In this document: positions 1 through 10,034 of the stretch, one piece after another
Position numbering within the stretch: position 1 is the first letter of the stretch
Layout of the letters: each line of letters begins with the position of its first letter
Origin: VFMC01 sp963791635
GTDB taxonomy: Bacteria; Actinomycetota; Acidimicrobiia; Acidimicrobiales; Ilumatobacteraceae
Length of the DNA: 64,000 nt
Reading direction: 5' to 3'
Assembly: GCA_963791635.1 (NCBI GenBank)
Contig: CAWBTC010000017.1
Location: 930,001 to 994,000 of the forward strand
Notes under the pieces: model-generated
Seen by the model: only the letters and a program-made list of their open reading frames with translations
What the model was told of the DNA's origin: nothing
Database searches by the model: none
Translations under genes and position numbers: made by a program

Positions 1-218
1 GCGGACCCCTCGCAACGCCATGCGGCGTTCGGCCGGGCAAGGTGCCCGACGAGCGACTCGCCGCGGCGGATCAGCGGCACCGGCGTGGCCTCGAACCCCT
101 GGCCAGCAGGATCACGAGCAGGATCACCGGAGCGAACGACGAGGTGAGCGAGGGGATGGCGATCGACGAACGCGAGCGCTTCGTCGGCGGAGAGTTCGAA
201 CGCTGCCGGCCGGTACAT
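1..218 (-). CDS. PaiB-like FMN-binding protein (3' end beyond window)
   Basis: Only the first 72 codons lie in the window. The translation starts MYRPAAFELSADEAL and continues through HPLAHLVV, GFEATPVPLI and LVGHLARPNAAWR. This matches the N-terminal half of PaiB-type flavin-binding split-barrel proteins (often called negative transcriptional regulators), where the EATP/LPL and GHLARxNxxWR segments are typical. The ATG overlaps the TGA of the upstream aminopeptidase by one base (TGATG), so the two are probably co-transcribed and translationally coupled. The true cellular role of PaiB homologues is uncertain; many are probably flavin- or heme-handling proteins rather than repressors. Confidence 0.82.
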   Translation of the reverse strand, partial: MYRPAAFELSADEALAFVDRHPLAHLVVRSGDPARDPAGQGFEATPVPLIRRGESLVGHLARPNAAWRCEGS

Positions 219-2762
219 CAGCTCGACAGTAGCGACGCCTCGATGCGCGGTGCCTCTCGAATCCGCAGGGCGCTGTTCACTCGCTGGCGTTCGAGGACCT
301 GGTCGAGCGTCTTTGCCGCCTGCAGGATCTCGTGCTCGGAGAAGAAGCTCTGCACGTCGGCACTCACCGCGTCGCCGGTGAGCAGCTTCACCGAGTCGAC
401 CATGTAGATGATGGTGTTCTCGGGGAAGCGTTCGTTCGCGTCGTCCCAGTGGCGACGCACGAACGCCCATGCCTGTTCGCCGTGGTCGCGGTTGGCGACG
501 CACCGGTTCAGCAGGAACGGTGCGTTCTGCGTGCGCACGTCGCCACTCATCGCCAGTTCGCACGTGCGCTGCACGAGCTCGGCCGTCGGGAAGTCAGCGA
601 GCGCATACAGGTTGCGCAGCTGTTCCTGCGGCGTCGGAGCGTTGCGGAATGCGCCGAGGAAGTGTTCGTAGTCGGCTTCGTCGCCGACGGCAGCGACCAC
701 GTTTGTGGCGGCGGCGACCAGTTCGGGGTGCACGCCCTCGGGCGATTCCCAGATCCTGCGGCAACGCTGCTGTGCCTCCCGGTCCGCGCCGTGCACGGCG
801 ACGATGGTCACCAGCAGGCCGCGCAGTTTGCCCGTGAGGTCGTCCTCGTCGTCGGCCGGCTCCCAACTGAGGTGTGCCAGTGCCGGGCTGGCGAGGGCGC
901 GCACCCGCGCCTGGAACGCGGTGCGAGCCGTCGCCCTCGACGAGTCGGCCGAGGCCACGGAGTGCGACGGTGATCGACTGCCACACCGCGAGGTCGCGTT
1001 CGCCGGCGAAGGCGTTGAGGAACGCCAGCATCTCGGAGGCACCGAGGCTGCCGGCAACGACCGCGTTCCACGCGTCGTCCACGAGGTTGTAGCGCTCGAC
1101 CACCGACAGCGAGGTGATCGCCTCGCCGACGAGGCGAGCACGAAGCGTGCTGTCGTAGGCGACGCGAACGAAACCATGCCCACCTGCATTGACGACCGTG
1201 GGGGCGTCGGGTCGAGCGAGGTGGATGCGGATCTCGTCTCCGTCGAGCAGCACCTTGATCTCGTCGGAGGGATCGTCGCCGTTGCGCACGTGCAGCGGCA
1301 CGACGAACAGCGTGGCGGCCGCCTCACCGAGACCGTCCTCGTCGAACGCGAACCGCTGCTGGGAGAGCACGAGGTGCTCGCCGTCGAGACGGGCACTCAC
1401 GAGCGGGTACCCGGGTTGCCAGATCCAGCTGTCCATCATCCGCCGCACGGGCGTGAGCGGGTTGACGGCCTCGATTGCGTCCCACAGGTCGCTCGTGTCG
1501 GTGTTTCCGTAGGCATGGGTCCTGAGGTAGTGCTGGACACCGCCTCGGAACTGGTCCTCGCCGAGGTACTGCTCGAGCATTCGAAGGAGCGCTCCGCCCT
1601 TCTGGTAGGTCAGCACATCGAACATGCCCTGGCAATCCGAAGGCGCTTCGACGGGGAACTCCACCGAACGCGTCGCCGCGAGCGAATCGGTCTCGAAGGC
1701 GATCGTCCGCTCGAGGCTGAACGTGGCCCACCGCTTCCAGTCGGGGCGGTACGCGTCGCAGCAGGCGACCTCCATGAACGTCGCGAAGGCCTCGTTCAGC
1801 CAGATGCCGTTCCACCAGCTCATCGTCACGAGGTCGCCGAACCACATGTGGGCGAGTTCGTGGGTGACCACGTCGGCCAGCACCTGCTGCTCGGCTTGGG
1901 TGCTCGTGGTCGTGTCCACGAGCAGCAGGTTCTCTCGGTAGGTGATGCAGCCGAGGTTCTCCATCGCGCCGGCAGCGAAGTCGGGGAGGGCGAGCATGTC
2001 GCACTTGTCGGTCGGGTACGCGATGTCGTAGTAGTCCTGATACCAGCCGAGGGCGAAGGCGCCGACGTCGAGACCGAACCCGGTGAGGTGGGCCTTGCCC
2101 GGCACGTGGATGATGCGCAGCGGGATCGCGCCACCACCGAGCTTCGGCACCATCACCGGCTCGGTGGCCTCCAGCCGGCCCACCACGAACGCCACGAGAT
2201 ATGTGCTCATCGCCATCGTCTCGGCGAAACGGATGACGTGCTTGCCATCGGACCGTACGGCACGGTCGACCTCGGCACCGTTCGACACCGCGAGCAGGTC
2301 GGGTTCGACGACCAGTGTGACGCCGAAGACAGCCTTGAAGTCGGGCTCGTCGAAGCAGGGGAACGCCCGCCGGCAGTCGGTGGACTGCATCTGAGTGGTG
2401 GCGATCACCTGCTCGGTGCCATCGGCGGCGCGGTAGGTGCTGCGGTACCAGCCGCGGAGCTTGTCGTTGAGGGTGCCGGTGAACTCGAACTGCAGCACCA
2501 CACGGCCGGGGGTGACGGCGTGGTGGAGAACCACCCGTTCGGTCGCGGCGTCGAGGGTGAACTCGACAGCCCTGCCGTCGATCGTGACCGACGCGATGTC
2601 GAGCTCGAGCGCGTTCAGCACCACCTCGTCGTCGGCTTCCACCACCGTGGCTTCGATCCTCGCCGACCCGGTGAAGCTTGCCGCGCCGAGATCAGGCTCG
2701 AGGACGAGGTCGTAGCGATCGGGGAGGACGGACCGCACGAGGCGGTAGGGGTTGTCGATCAT
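218..2762 (-). CDS. pepN: M1 family metallo-aminopeptidase (one frame break)
   Basis: Zinc aminopeptidase of about 848 residues, the usual size for actinobacterial PepN; it removes N-terminal residues from peptides in the cytoplasm. Seen in sequence: the GAMENLG exopeptidase motif, then HELAHMWFGD and a downstream NEAFATF Glu (HExxH-x18-E zinc site), and an ERAP1_C-like helical C-terminus. The ATG at 2762 (MIDNPYRLVRSV) is chosen because longer versions lack the family N-terminus. The frame changes once near 930-960: the first part ends around GRLVEGDGSHR and the rest resumes as RVRALASPALAHL. Total length is 3n+1. Both halves look fully conserved, so an artefact is likelier than decay. Confidence 0.93.
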
Positions 2763-2802
2763 CGAGGGCAGCGTAACGCCGGACCCGATAGGGTTGTCCG
2801 AC

Positions 2803-3856
2803 GTGGCCGAGCAACAGCCTGTGACACCGGCCGATGGTCTCCACGGGCACTCGTCCGCGATCCGGTCCGACACAAGCATCGAGATCCGTTTCGATGTGGT
2901 CGGCGTGGGGAACGCCCTGGTGGACGTGATCTCGCATGCCGACGACCGGTTCATCGAGGCACACGATCTGGTCAAGGGTTCGATGACCCTCGTCGACACC
3001 GATCGGGCCCTGCAGATCTATCGGGCCCTCGGCAGCGCAGTGGAGATGAGCGGCGGGTCGGCCGCGAACACGATGTGCGGCATTGCGAGCCTCGGCGGCA
3101 ACGCCGCGTACATCGGCAAGGTCAGCGACGACGATCTCGGCACGGTGTTCGGACACGACCTGCCGCGCTGTCGGTGTGCAGTTCCGTCCCGGCAGGCCCG
3201 ACGGCGAGACACCCACCGGACGGTGCATCATCGTGGTCACCCCCGACGCCGAACGCACGATGAACACCTATCTCGGTGTGTCGTCATTGCTGTGCGTCGA
3301 AGACATCGACGACGTCTCGATCGCCGCCGGCGCAGTGCTCTACATGGAGGGCTACCTCTACGACCGCGACGAGGCCAAGGCGGCGTTCCGTCACGCCGCG
3401 AAGGTGGCCCACCGCCACGGCCGGCTGGTCTCGCTCACGCTCAGCGACTCGTTCTGCGTCGAGCGCCACCGCGACGACTTCCGTTCTCTGGTCGCCGACG
3501 AGGTCGACCTCCTGTTCGGCAACGAGCACGAGCTCGTCTCGCTCTACGAAGTTGCCACCCTCGACGAGGCGATCGAACGAGTGCAGCACGACTGCCAACT
3601 CGCCATCGTCACCGTCGGTGCTCGGGGCTGCCTCGTCGTCACACCCGACGGTGTGCTCCATGCGCCTGCCGAGCCGGTCGACCGCGTGCTCGACACCACC
3701 GGCGCCGGTGACCTGTTCGCCGCCGGCTTCCTGTACGGCTACACCCGCTCGATGTCGCTGGCAGACTGCGCCCGAATCGGTTCGATCGCAGCTGCCGAGG
3801 TGATCTCCCACGTTGGCCCTCGGCCGCTCGTCGAGCTCCACACCCTCATCTCCTGA
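2803..3856 (+). CDS. PfkB-family carbohydrate/nucleoside kinase (one frame break)
   Basis: Ribokinase-like ATP-dependent kinase, resembling the adenosine-kinase branch. Visible motifs are the N-terminal FDVVGVGNALVDVI, the glycine-rich SGGSAANTMCGIASLGG substrate segment, and the C-terminal DTTGAGDLFAAGFLYG anion-hole and catalytic-Asp signature. The GTG at 2803 is my best start; an ATG at 2752 would overlap the divergent aminopeptidase start. The frame breaks near 3163: GTVFGHDL should continue as RAVGVQFRPGRPDGETPTG after removal of one C, which restores the family spacing exactly. Adenosine or a sugar are equally possible substrates. Confidence 0.88.
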
Positions 3857-3906
3857 GCCCGGCTCACGGGGTGCTGCCCCGTTCCACATCCCCAGAGGTC
3901 CATCCC

Positions 3907-5528
3907 GTGCCCGAATCCCGCCCCACTCCTGCCGTCGCAGAACAGTGGCTCGCCGCCGAGCCCGACACCGACATGCGCAACGAGTTGCAGCTGCTGCTCG
4001 ATGGTCCCTCCGACGAGCTCGCTGCTCGCTTCTCCGGTCGTCTGCAGTTCGGCACCGCCGGTCTGCGTGGTGCGGTGGGTGCAGGGCCGCAGCGGATGAA
4101 TCGACTCGTCGTGCGTCAGGCCGCCGCCGGTCTCGTCGACCACTTGCTCGCCACGGTGCCCGACGCGGCCGAGCGTGGCGTGATCATCGGCTACGACGCG
4201 CGACGCAAGAGCGATGTGTTCGCCCTCGACACGGCCCGGGTGTGCGCGGCGCGTGGTGTGAGGGCGATGTTGTTCCCGCACGTGGTGCCCACACCCGTTC
4301 TCGCCTGGAACATCGTCGGGACGAATGCGGCCGCCGGTGTGATGGTGACCGCGAGCCACAACCCGCCGGCCGACAACGGCTACAAGGTGTACCTCGGGAG
4401 CGGCGCGCAGATCGTGCCGCCCGCCGACGAGCAGATCGCTGCGCGCATCGACGCCGTCGACCCGTGCACCGTCGAGCTGTCGACGAAGGACCACCCGCTC
4501 ATCGATGTGCTCGGCGGCGAGCTGGAGGTGGCGTACCTCGCCTCGGTGCCGGCGTGTCCGCTTCCATCCGGAGGTGTCGGGCACTCCGGTGGCCTACACC
4601 GCGTTGCACGGAGTGGGAGGTGCCACACTCGTCGCTGCGTTCGAGCGCGGCTGGTCACACTGCTCCGGTCGTGGTCGCCGAGCAGCAACACCCCGACGGC
4701 ACGTTCCCAACGGTCGGCTTCCCGAACCCGGAGGAACCAGGCGCGATGGATCGGGTGATCGCCATCGCCGCTGCGAGCGGTGCGCGGATCGCGATCGCCA
4801 ACGACCCCGACGCCGACCGTCTCGGTGCGGCAATCCCCGTGCGCTGGCCCGCCGCTTCGCCCGACGACTGGCGCAGACTCGGCGGAGACGAGCTCGGCTG
4901 GCTGCTCGCCGATCACATCCTTCGCCACACCGAGGGTGACGACCGGCTGGTGATCACCACGCTCGTGTCGTCATCGTTGCTCGGGCGGATGGCCGCCCGC
5001 CACGGCGTGCACTCGGCCGAGACCTTCACGGGCTTCAAGTGGATCGGCCACACCGTGCTCGAACGGCCCGACCAGCGGTTCGTGTTCGGCTACGAGCAGG
5101 CCCTCGGCTACCTCGTCACCCATCGCCCGCTCGACAAGGACGGCATCAGCGCCGCAGTGCTCCTGGCCGAAGTGGTGGCACTCGCCGAACAGGACGGCCT
5201 GAGCGTTCAGGACCTCCTCGACCAGATCGTGGCCGAGTACGGCAAGCACGTGATCGCCGACCGGTCGGTCAAGCTCGAGCCTGCCGTGGCCCTGGCTGCG
5301 GTGATGCGGATGCGCGAGCACCCTCCCACGGAGGTCGGAGGTCGCGCGGTCACCGAGGTGAGCTGGTTCGCCGAGGCGACGCTCTTGCGACTGCAGTGCG
5401 GCGACGAGCTGCGGTTGCAGGTGCGCCCGAGCGGCACCGAGCCGAAGGTGAAGCTCTACGGCGAAGGCATGTCGGTCGATCCCGGCCCATACCTCGACGC
5501 GCTCGCGAGTCTGCTCGTGCCTGCCTGA
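3907..5528 (+). CDS. phosphoglucomutase/phosphomannomutase (two frame breaks)
   Basis: Alpha-D-phosphohexomutase of about 540 residues, interconverting hexose 1- and 6-phosphates for glycan and glycogen precursors. Seen: FGTAGLRG near the N-terminus, the phosphoserine loop VTASHNPPADNGYKVY, metal-binding NDPDADRLG, a GYEQALGY sugar-binding region and the C-terminal phosphate loop RPSGTEPKVKLY. GTG 3907 is preceded by AGAGG at a sensible distance. The reading frame shifts at about 4551 (after YLASVPA, resuming VRFHPEVSGTPVAY) and about 4655 (after AAFERG, resuming GHTAPVVVAEQ). Each shift is net +1. All catalytic motifs are intact across the three segments. Confidence 0.92.
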
Positions 5529-5556
5529 TCAGTCATCGTCCGGAACGGGGGCCGGC

Positions 5557-6462
5557 TCAGGTCTGACGAGCCAGCAGGATCGGCGCAGCCTCTTCGAGGT
5601 GGGCGACCCAGGCGTCGGGGTTGTTCGGCTCGACGATCGGCAACACCACGAACTTGGTGGTACCCACCGCGACGAAGCGGTCGATCGTCGCGAGGAGCTG
5701 ATCCCAGCCGGTGGGGACGAGCTCGTTCGGATCGGCAAGATCGGGACGACGCTTGGCCAACCCCGCCAGCACCTGCTCCGGCACGGCGCCCATCGCGTAG
5801 GGGATGAGCGCGCCGTAGTGGTCCTCGTCGATCGTGCGGTCGTGCTCGCTGAGCGTGGCCTCGATCGTCTCGCGGCCACGGGCAGCATCATCGGGGGTGA
5901 CGAAGCTCGGAAGCCAGCCGTCGGCAAGGCGGCCCACCCGTCGCAGCTCGGATGGGGCGATGCCACCCAGCCACACCTCGAGGCGCTGCTGACGCGGTGC
6001 TGGCAGCACGCGCAGGTTCTCGTACCGGTAGCGGTCGCCGTGGTGCGTGAACGGCTCACCCGTCCATGCCTTGCGCAACACCTGCATCGACTCGTCGAAC
6101 CAGGCGGCGCGCTCCATGCGTTCCACACCGAAGGCCTGCTGCTCGTGTGGGTCGGCAACGCCGAGACCGAACGCAGGCAGCAGTCTGCCGTCGGAGAGCC
6201 TGTCGAGGGTGGCGAGCTCCTTGGCGAGCACCACCGGGTTGCGGCCGGGGAGCACCATCACACTCATCCCGAACTTGAGCTTGGTCGTGCGGCCGGCTGC
6301 GAACGACATCGCGACCAGTGGGTCGGGCGCGTCGCCGCTCAGCCGTTCGCTCAGCCAGAGGCTGTCGAAGCGCAGACGTTCGAGGGTGTCGACCACCGTG
6401 GCGAAGCCGCTGTCGTTCAGCTTCGTGCGCACCCCGAAGCCGAATCCGATGCGGACCTTCAC
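5557..6462 (-). CDS. LLM class F420-dependent oxidoreductase
   Basis: About 301 residues with the luciferase-like TIM-barrel pattern: VRIGFGFGVRT at strand 1, LWLSERL, KFGMSVMVLPGRNPVVLAKELATLDRLSDGRLLPAFGLG, and a C-terminal VGTTKFVVLP. Members use deazaflavin F420 (or FMN) to move hydride to diverse substrates; the substrate here is unknown. The GTG at 6462 overlaps the TGA of the preceding hydrolase gene (GTGA), indicating translational coupling. It runs convergent to the phosphohexomutase gene, which ends 28 bases away. Confidence 0.88.
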   Translation of the reverse strand: MKVRIGFGFGVRTKLNDSGFATVVDTLERLRFDSLWLSERLSGDAPDPLVAMSFAAGRTTKLKFGMSVMVLPGRNPVVLAKELATLDRLSDGRLLPAFGLGVADPHEQQAFGVERMERAAWFDESMQVLRKAWTGEPFTHHGDRYRYENLRVLPAPRQQRLEVWLGGIAPSELRRVGRLADGWLPSFVTPDDAARGRETIEATLSEHDRTIDEDHYGALIPYAMGAVPEQVLAGLAKRRPDLADPNELVPTGWDQLLATIDRFVAVGTTKFVVLPIVEPNNPDAWVAHLEEAAPILLARQT

Positions 6463-7211
6463 GATGTGCGTCGTGATGATCCGGCCACCTGCGCGAGCGC
6501 GGTGGTGATCACGTCGGCCGTCTCGTCGGGCATCGATGCGAACGGGGAGTGATCGGTCTCGAACGTCACGACATGGGCGCAGCGCTCGGACATGAGGAGC
6601 TGGTGTTCGGGGTGGACGGCTCGATCGAGCGAGCACACCACGTAGGTGGACGGCGTCGAGGCCCGAGGATCGCCGGTGACGGCTTGGGAAAACGTGGCCA
6701 TCGGCTGCGGCGTGAGCCGGGCAAGTGCTGCCTTCACGATCTCCGGGGAACACGACCCGTAGAGAGCTGACGCCGCCAGATCGTGGTCGAGCACGCTCGT
6801 GCCGTCATCCTGCATCTGCAACGCGGCGCTCAAGGCCACCTCGTGACGAGGCATCGAGCCCAACGCGCCCGTGATGCTCTCGCCCTCGGCGAGCGCGAAC
6901 GCAGCGAGGTACACGAGGTGCTGCACGTGTGGGCTCCGCACGGCGGCCTCGGTGATCACCGCGCCGCCGTAGCTGTGACCGACCAGTACGACCGGTCGGC
7001 CCCAGGCGTTCAGCACGTCGGCGACGTGCTGGGCATCGCCGTGGAGATCCCCGAGCGGCAGCGTCGAGGCACCGTGGCCCGGCAGGTCGATCGCCATCGA
7101 CGCGATGCCGCGGTCGTCGAGGCGGGACTGCAGTGCCGACCAGCACCAGGCGCCGTGCCAGGCACCGTGCACCAGGACGACGAGTGGGCAGGACGTGGCG
7201 TCTGCGGACAT
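6459..7211 (-). CDS. alpha/beta hydrolase (methylesterase/HNL-like)
   Basis: A 250-residue alpha/beta-fold hydrolase. HGAWHGAWCW is the oxyanion-hole loop, GHSYGG carries the nucleophilic Ser, SLDRAVHP the likely acid, and TDHSPF the catalytic His. The compact size and HGAWHGAW loop resemble plant-type methylesterase and hydroxynitrile lyase relatives and bacterial EstC/RsbQ-like enzymes. The start MSADATSCPLVVLVHG at 7211 is preferred because the upstream extension has no hydrolase features. It is first in a two-gene unit with the F420 oxidoreductase, so the pair may act on one ester or ketone substrate (inference). Confidence 0.88.
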   Translation of the reverse strand: MSADATSCPLVVLVHGAWHGAWCWSALQSRLDDRGIASMAIDLPGHGASTLPLGDLHGDAQHVADVLNAWGRPVVLVGHSYGGAVITEAAVRSPHVQHLVYLAAFALAEGESITGALGSMPRHEVALSAALQMQDDGTSVLDHDLAASALYGSCSPEIVKAALARLTPQPMATFSQAVTGDPRASTPSTYVVCSLDRAVHPEHQLLMSERCAHVVTFETDHSPFASMPDETADVITTALAQVAGSSRRTS

Positions 7212-7368
7212 GTGTGCATCGTGGCACACGTCCCGAGTGGTTCCCTGCGCCGGGCGCAGCGACCCAGCTGTCCCCGGTTCAACCCGGCATTCACCCACAT
7301 CGGCACAGCCCCTGCATCTGCCTCAGCGCCGGACACCGCGATGTTCCAGCTTGACGCAGCGTCACTGA

Positions 7369-7425
7369 ACTTGATAACAAGCAGACAAACTCTTGACAAA
7401 GAGCAGACACACTTGAGAAAGGAGC
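7369..7425 (+). repeat. imperfect tandem repeats upstream of a mini-ORF
   Basis: Three consecutive related units of 19-23 bases can be read: ACTTGATAACAAGCAGACA, then ACTCTTGACAAAGAGCAGAC, then ACTTGAGAAAGGAG, which merges into the ribosome-binding site. The AGCAGACA core is exact in the first two. This stretch is far AT-richer than its surroundings. Binding sites for a regulator or RNA stem sequences are both possible. Confidence 0.55.
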
Positions 7426-7430
7426 TCCCC

Positions 7431-7454
7431 ATGAAGGGTGCTCGCTGGTCGTGA
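7431..7454 (+). CDS. possible 7-residue leader peptide MKGARWS
   Basis: ATG at 7431 opens MKGARWS followed by TGA at 7452. It is preceded by GAGAAAGGAG at near-ideal spacing, one of the strongest Shine-Dalgarno sequences in the window. It is followed by a palindromic ATGACG/CGTCAT pair and the hairpin at 7503-7529. Leader peptides of attenuators have this layout, but no regulated gene follows on this strand. It could also be chance. Confidence 0.3.
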   Translation: MKGARWS

Positions 7455-7502
7455 GACCATGACGTGCTCGTCGCCGACGGGCCCGTCATCCGCCGAACGT
7501 AG

Positions 7503-7529
7503 GAGGCGCTGACCTTCGGGCGGCGCCTC
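7503..7529. terminator. GC-rich hairpin between leader ORF and MFS gene
   Basis: GAGGCGC pairs with GCGCCTC across a 13-base loop, and the right arm is followed by TTG. It lies just past the stop (7544) of the minus-strand MFS gene and after the plus-strand mini-ORF, so it could terminate either transcript. Confidence 0.5.
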
Positions 7530-7543
7530 TTGCGCGTCCGGGC

Positions 7544-8770
7544 TCACCATTGGTGCAGGCGGCGCAGGGCGCGGTGGTCGTCCAGCCCAGCCGGCAGGCC
7601 GACGAAGAAGAGCACGACCACCGGGATCTGCACCGCTCCAGCCAACAACGCGAGGGTGCCCACCGACGTGGTTGACACGATGGCACCGCTGCCGAGAGCA
7701 CCGATCAGACCGCCTGCCCCGAGCGACATGCGGTACAGGCTCATCGTGCGGCCGAGCAGCGGCGATGGGATGGCCCGCTGGCGGATCCCGATCGAGGTGA
7801 TGTTGCCGAACGTGACCGACACGCCCCAGACGGTGAAGGCCACCATTGCGATGGGCCACAGATCGGTCGCGCCGAGCAGCAGGTAGGACGTCGCGTTCAA
7901 GGCCACTGCGACCACCATCGCCGGCTTGGCCGACAGCAGGCTGCGCAACCTCCCGGCGAAGACGCCTGCGCCCGTGGCTCCGAGGGCGATCAGGGTGAGC
8001 AGTGCTCCGTACCACGCCTCGTCGACGTGCAATTGGTCGCGCACGAACAACACCAACTGCGCGAGCACCGCTGAGCCGGTGAGCGCGAGGACGAACATGC
8101 CGATGCTGAGCACGACCAGAGTGCGGTTGTGGCGGAAGAACCGCCACGCCTCGCCCATGCCCTTCGACGCCGGGCCGACGTCGTCGTCGGGACCGATCGG
8201 CGCCTGAGGGCGCAGGCGGGTGAGCACCGATGCCGACACGGCGTAGGAGATCGCGTCGACGCCGAACGGCAACCATCCGGCCAGGCTGAACGCCCACGAG
8301 CCGAGCGGCGGGCCGACGAACTCGCGTCCGGTGTCCTCGGCCGCCTGCAACCGTCCGTTGGCCGTGTCGAGGTCGGCCGACGCCACCACCGACGGCACCA
8401 CGGCCTGAGCCGCGGCGACGAACACGGCGTCTCCGGCGCCGATCAGGAAAGCGATGAACGCGAGCATCACCACCCCGATCGAGTCGAGCACGATCGCCGC
8501 CATCGCTGCCACGACGACCACACCGCGAAAGAGATCGGAGGCCACGAGCAGCAGCCGGCGGTCCAGGCGGTCGGTGAGGATGCCCGCCGGCACGGCGAAG
8601 AGCATGCCGGGCAACATGCTCGCTGCAGCGACGATGCTCAAGACGAAGGAGGGATCGGGGAGCGATGCCCCCACCAACGGCAGCGCCGTCACTGTCATGC
8701 CCGTGCCCACCGCAGACGCAGCGCCTGCAGTCCAGAGGAATCCGAACTGCCGGCCTATCCCTGCCCTCAT
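7544..8770 (-). CDS. MFS transporter (MFS_3/EntS-like)
   Basis: A 408-residue major facilitator with about 12 hydrophobic segments. The cytoplasmic loop motif GILTDRLDRRLLLVASD (motif A, G..aDr.dRR) follows TM2, and the pattern FLWTAGAASAVGTGMTVTALPL at the N-terminus is typical of the MFS_3 exporter group. Such proteins export drugs or siderophores, but the sequence does not show which. The ATG at 8770 (MRAGIGRQFGFLW) gives a short cytoplasmic N-terminus. The gene stands alone between non-coding gaps. Confidence 0.88.
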   Translation of the reverse strand: MRAGIGRQFGFLWTAGAASAVGTGMTVTALPLVGASLPDPSFVLSIVAAASMLPGMLFAVPAGILTDRLDRRLLLVASDLFRGVVVVAAMAAIVLDSIGVVMLAFIAFLIGAGDAVFVAAAQAVVPSVVASADLDTANGRLQAAEDTGREFVGPPLGSWAFSLAGWLPFGVDAISYAVSASVLTRLRPQAPIGPDDDVGPASKGMGEAWRFFRHNRTLVVLSIGMFVLALTGSAVLAQLVLFVRDQLHVDEAWYGALLTLIALGATGAGVFAGRLRSLLSAKPAMVVAVALNATSYLLLGATDLWPIAMVAFTVWGVSVTFGNITSIGIRQRAIPSPLLGRTMSLYRMSLGAGGLIGALGSGAIVSTTSVGTLALLAGAVQIPVVVLFFVGLPAGLDDHRALRRLHQW

Positions 8771-8893
8771 GAACGATCGGTGCGTGCGGCAGCGATCGGT
8801 GCTCTCCGGGCATTGAGAGCGGGGCCGCTGAAGATCACCGGAAACACGCCACGATTCCTATCAGGTCGACCCCGGCGCTTGGGGGTGCCGCTG

Positions 8894-9157
8894 TCAGTCG
8901 CGGCGCACCGGCAGCGGGCGCGTGAGCTGTCCGTGCTCGAGATGGAACCAGCTCACGGCGGAGGCGGCCAGGATCACGCAGACGACGAGTGCGGTTTCAC
9001 CGACGAGCGCGGAGAACGCGAGCGCAGCCGCGGCGGCCAGGATGCTGACGACGAGTGCGAGGCGACAGCTGGCGGCCCAGTCGACCTGGCGCTCAGGGTC
9101 GAACTCGTCCCATTCGCTCGTGTCCGCGGTCTCGTACATGCCCATGGTTCGGCCCAT
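8894..9157 (-). CDS. small membrane protein with two TM segments
   Basis: Unrecognised protein of about 87 residues. After an acidic N-terminus (ADTSEWDEFDPERQVDW) come two hydrophobic helices, LALVVSILAAAAALAFSALVG and TALVVCVILAASAVSWFHL, then a basic tail ending RPLPVRRD. A negative-inside start and basic tail suggest both ends are cytoplasmic. The start is uncertain: ATGs at 9196, 9157, 9145 and 9139 are all in frame. An AGAGAGG sequence just upstream of 9157 favours one of the three inner ATGs. It is divergent from the SDR gene. Confidence 0.55.
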   Translation of the reverse strand: MGRTMGMYETADTSEWDEFDPERQVDWAASCRLALVVSILAAAAALAFSALVGETALVVCVILAASAVSWFHLEHGQLTRPLPVRRD

Positions 9158-9261
9158 GCCTCTCTGACGTCCAAGCAACCTCGACGGTTCCTTCATCGAC
9201 GTCGTTGTCCCAGAACTGGAGCATTTGTCATCGAATCGGCACACTGGAAGGCTGTGTCCCC

Positions 9262-10029
9262 GTGACGATCCAGCCGCTCGAACTGTTCCGCCTCGACGAC
9301 CACATCGCGATCGTGACCGGTGCCTCCTCGGGCCTCGGCGACAGGTTCGCCCGGGTGCTGCATGCCGTCGGGGCCACCGTGGTGGTCGTCGCACGGCGCA
9401 CCGACCGCCTGGCTGCCCTGGTCGAGGAGCTGCCCGGAGCGGTTTCGATCGCCGCGGACCTGTCGTCGGCCGATGACCGTGAGCGGGTGGTGATCGAGTC
9501 GATCGAGCGCTTCGGCCGCGTCGACGTCCTGGTGAACAACGCCGGTGTCGGCCACAAGGTGTCTGTCGAGCAGGAAGACCTCGGCACCTTCCGTCAGGCG
9601 ATGGAGCTGAACGTCACTGCGGTGTGGCACCTGTCGAAGCTGTGTGCTCCGTCGATGATCGCGAGCGGTGGCGGCAGCATCGTCAACATCGCCTCGATGC
9701 TCGGCCACGTGGGCTCCACCCCGGTGAAGCAGGCGCACTACTGCGCCTCGAAGGGCGCCGTGGTGAACCTCACCCGCGAGCTGGCGCTTCAGTGGGCACG
9801 CAAGGGCATCCGGGTGAACGCGCTCTGCCCTGGCTGGTTCCCGAGCGAGATGACCGCCGGCATGGAGAGTGACGACGGCAGCCAAGCGTTCATCCAGCAG
9901 ATGTCGCCGATCCCGCGCATGGGCCACGAACACGAACTCGACGGTGCGCTGCTCCTGCTCGCGTCGAAGGCGAGCACGTTCCTCACCGGTCAGAGCATCA
10001 TCGTCGATGGCGGCTGGACCGCCCGGTGA
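9262..10029 (+). CDS. SDR family NAD(P)-dependent oxidoreductase
   Basis: A 255-residue classical short-chain dehydrogenase. TGASSGLG binds the dinucleotide, NNAG stabilises the central sheet, the catalytic set is Ser in NIASM plus Tyr and Lys in HYCASKG, and the C-terminus has the usual FLTGQSIIVDGGW. ARRTDR after strand 2 suggests a preference for NADP(H). GTG 9262 (VTIQPLELFRLDDHIAIV) is chosen as the start nearest the fold. The substrate is unknown. The gene ends at a strong hairpin shared with the convergent amidase. Confidence 0.9.
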   Translation: MTIQPLELFRLDDHIAIVTGASSGLGDRFARVLHAVGATVVVVARRTDRLAALVEELPGAVSIAADLSSADDRERVVIESIERFGRVDVLVNNAGVGHKVSVEQEDLGTFRQAMELNVTAVWHLSKLCAPSMIASGGGSIVNIASMLGHVGSTPVKQAHYCASKGAVVNLTRELALQWARKGIRVNALCPGWFPSEMTAGMESDDGSQAFIQQMSPIPRMGHEHELDGALLLLASKASTFLTGQSIIVDGGWTAR

Positions 10030-10034
10030 CACTC

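Larger units (their letters stand above)
7212..7543. other. 332-bp intergenic region with repeat-leader structure
   Basis: No conventional gene is visible. The plus strand holds, in order: a possible promoter (TTGACG near 7352 and GATAAC near 7374), roughly three imperfect tandem copies of an ACTTGA..AAGCAGACA unit at about 7369-7425, a strong AAAGGAG ribosome-binding site, a 7-codon ORF and a GC-rich hairpin at 7503-7529. The next plus-strand gene lies beyond the convergent MFS gene, so this looks like a short independent transcript. Confidence 0.5.

Noticed and set aside
705..3263. 852-residue plus-strand ORF opposite the aminopeptidase
   Set aside because: It is antisense to an obvious M1 aminopeptidase. 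High GC removes stops on the other strand, and the translation (VVHEVVALDHRQRGDRLADE style) shows the Arg/Asp/His/Val bias of shadow frames.
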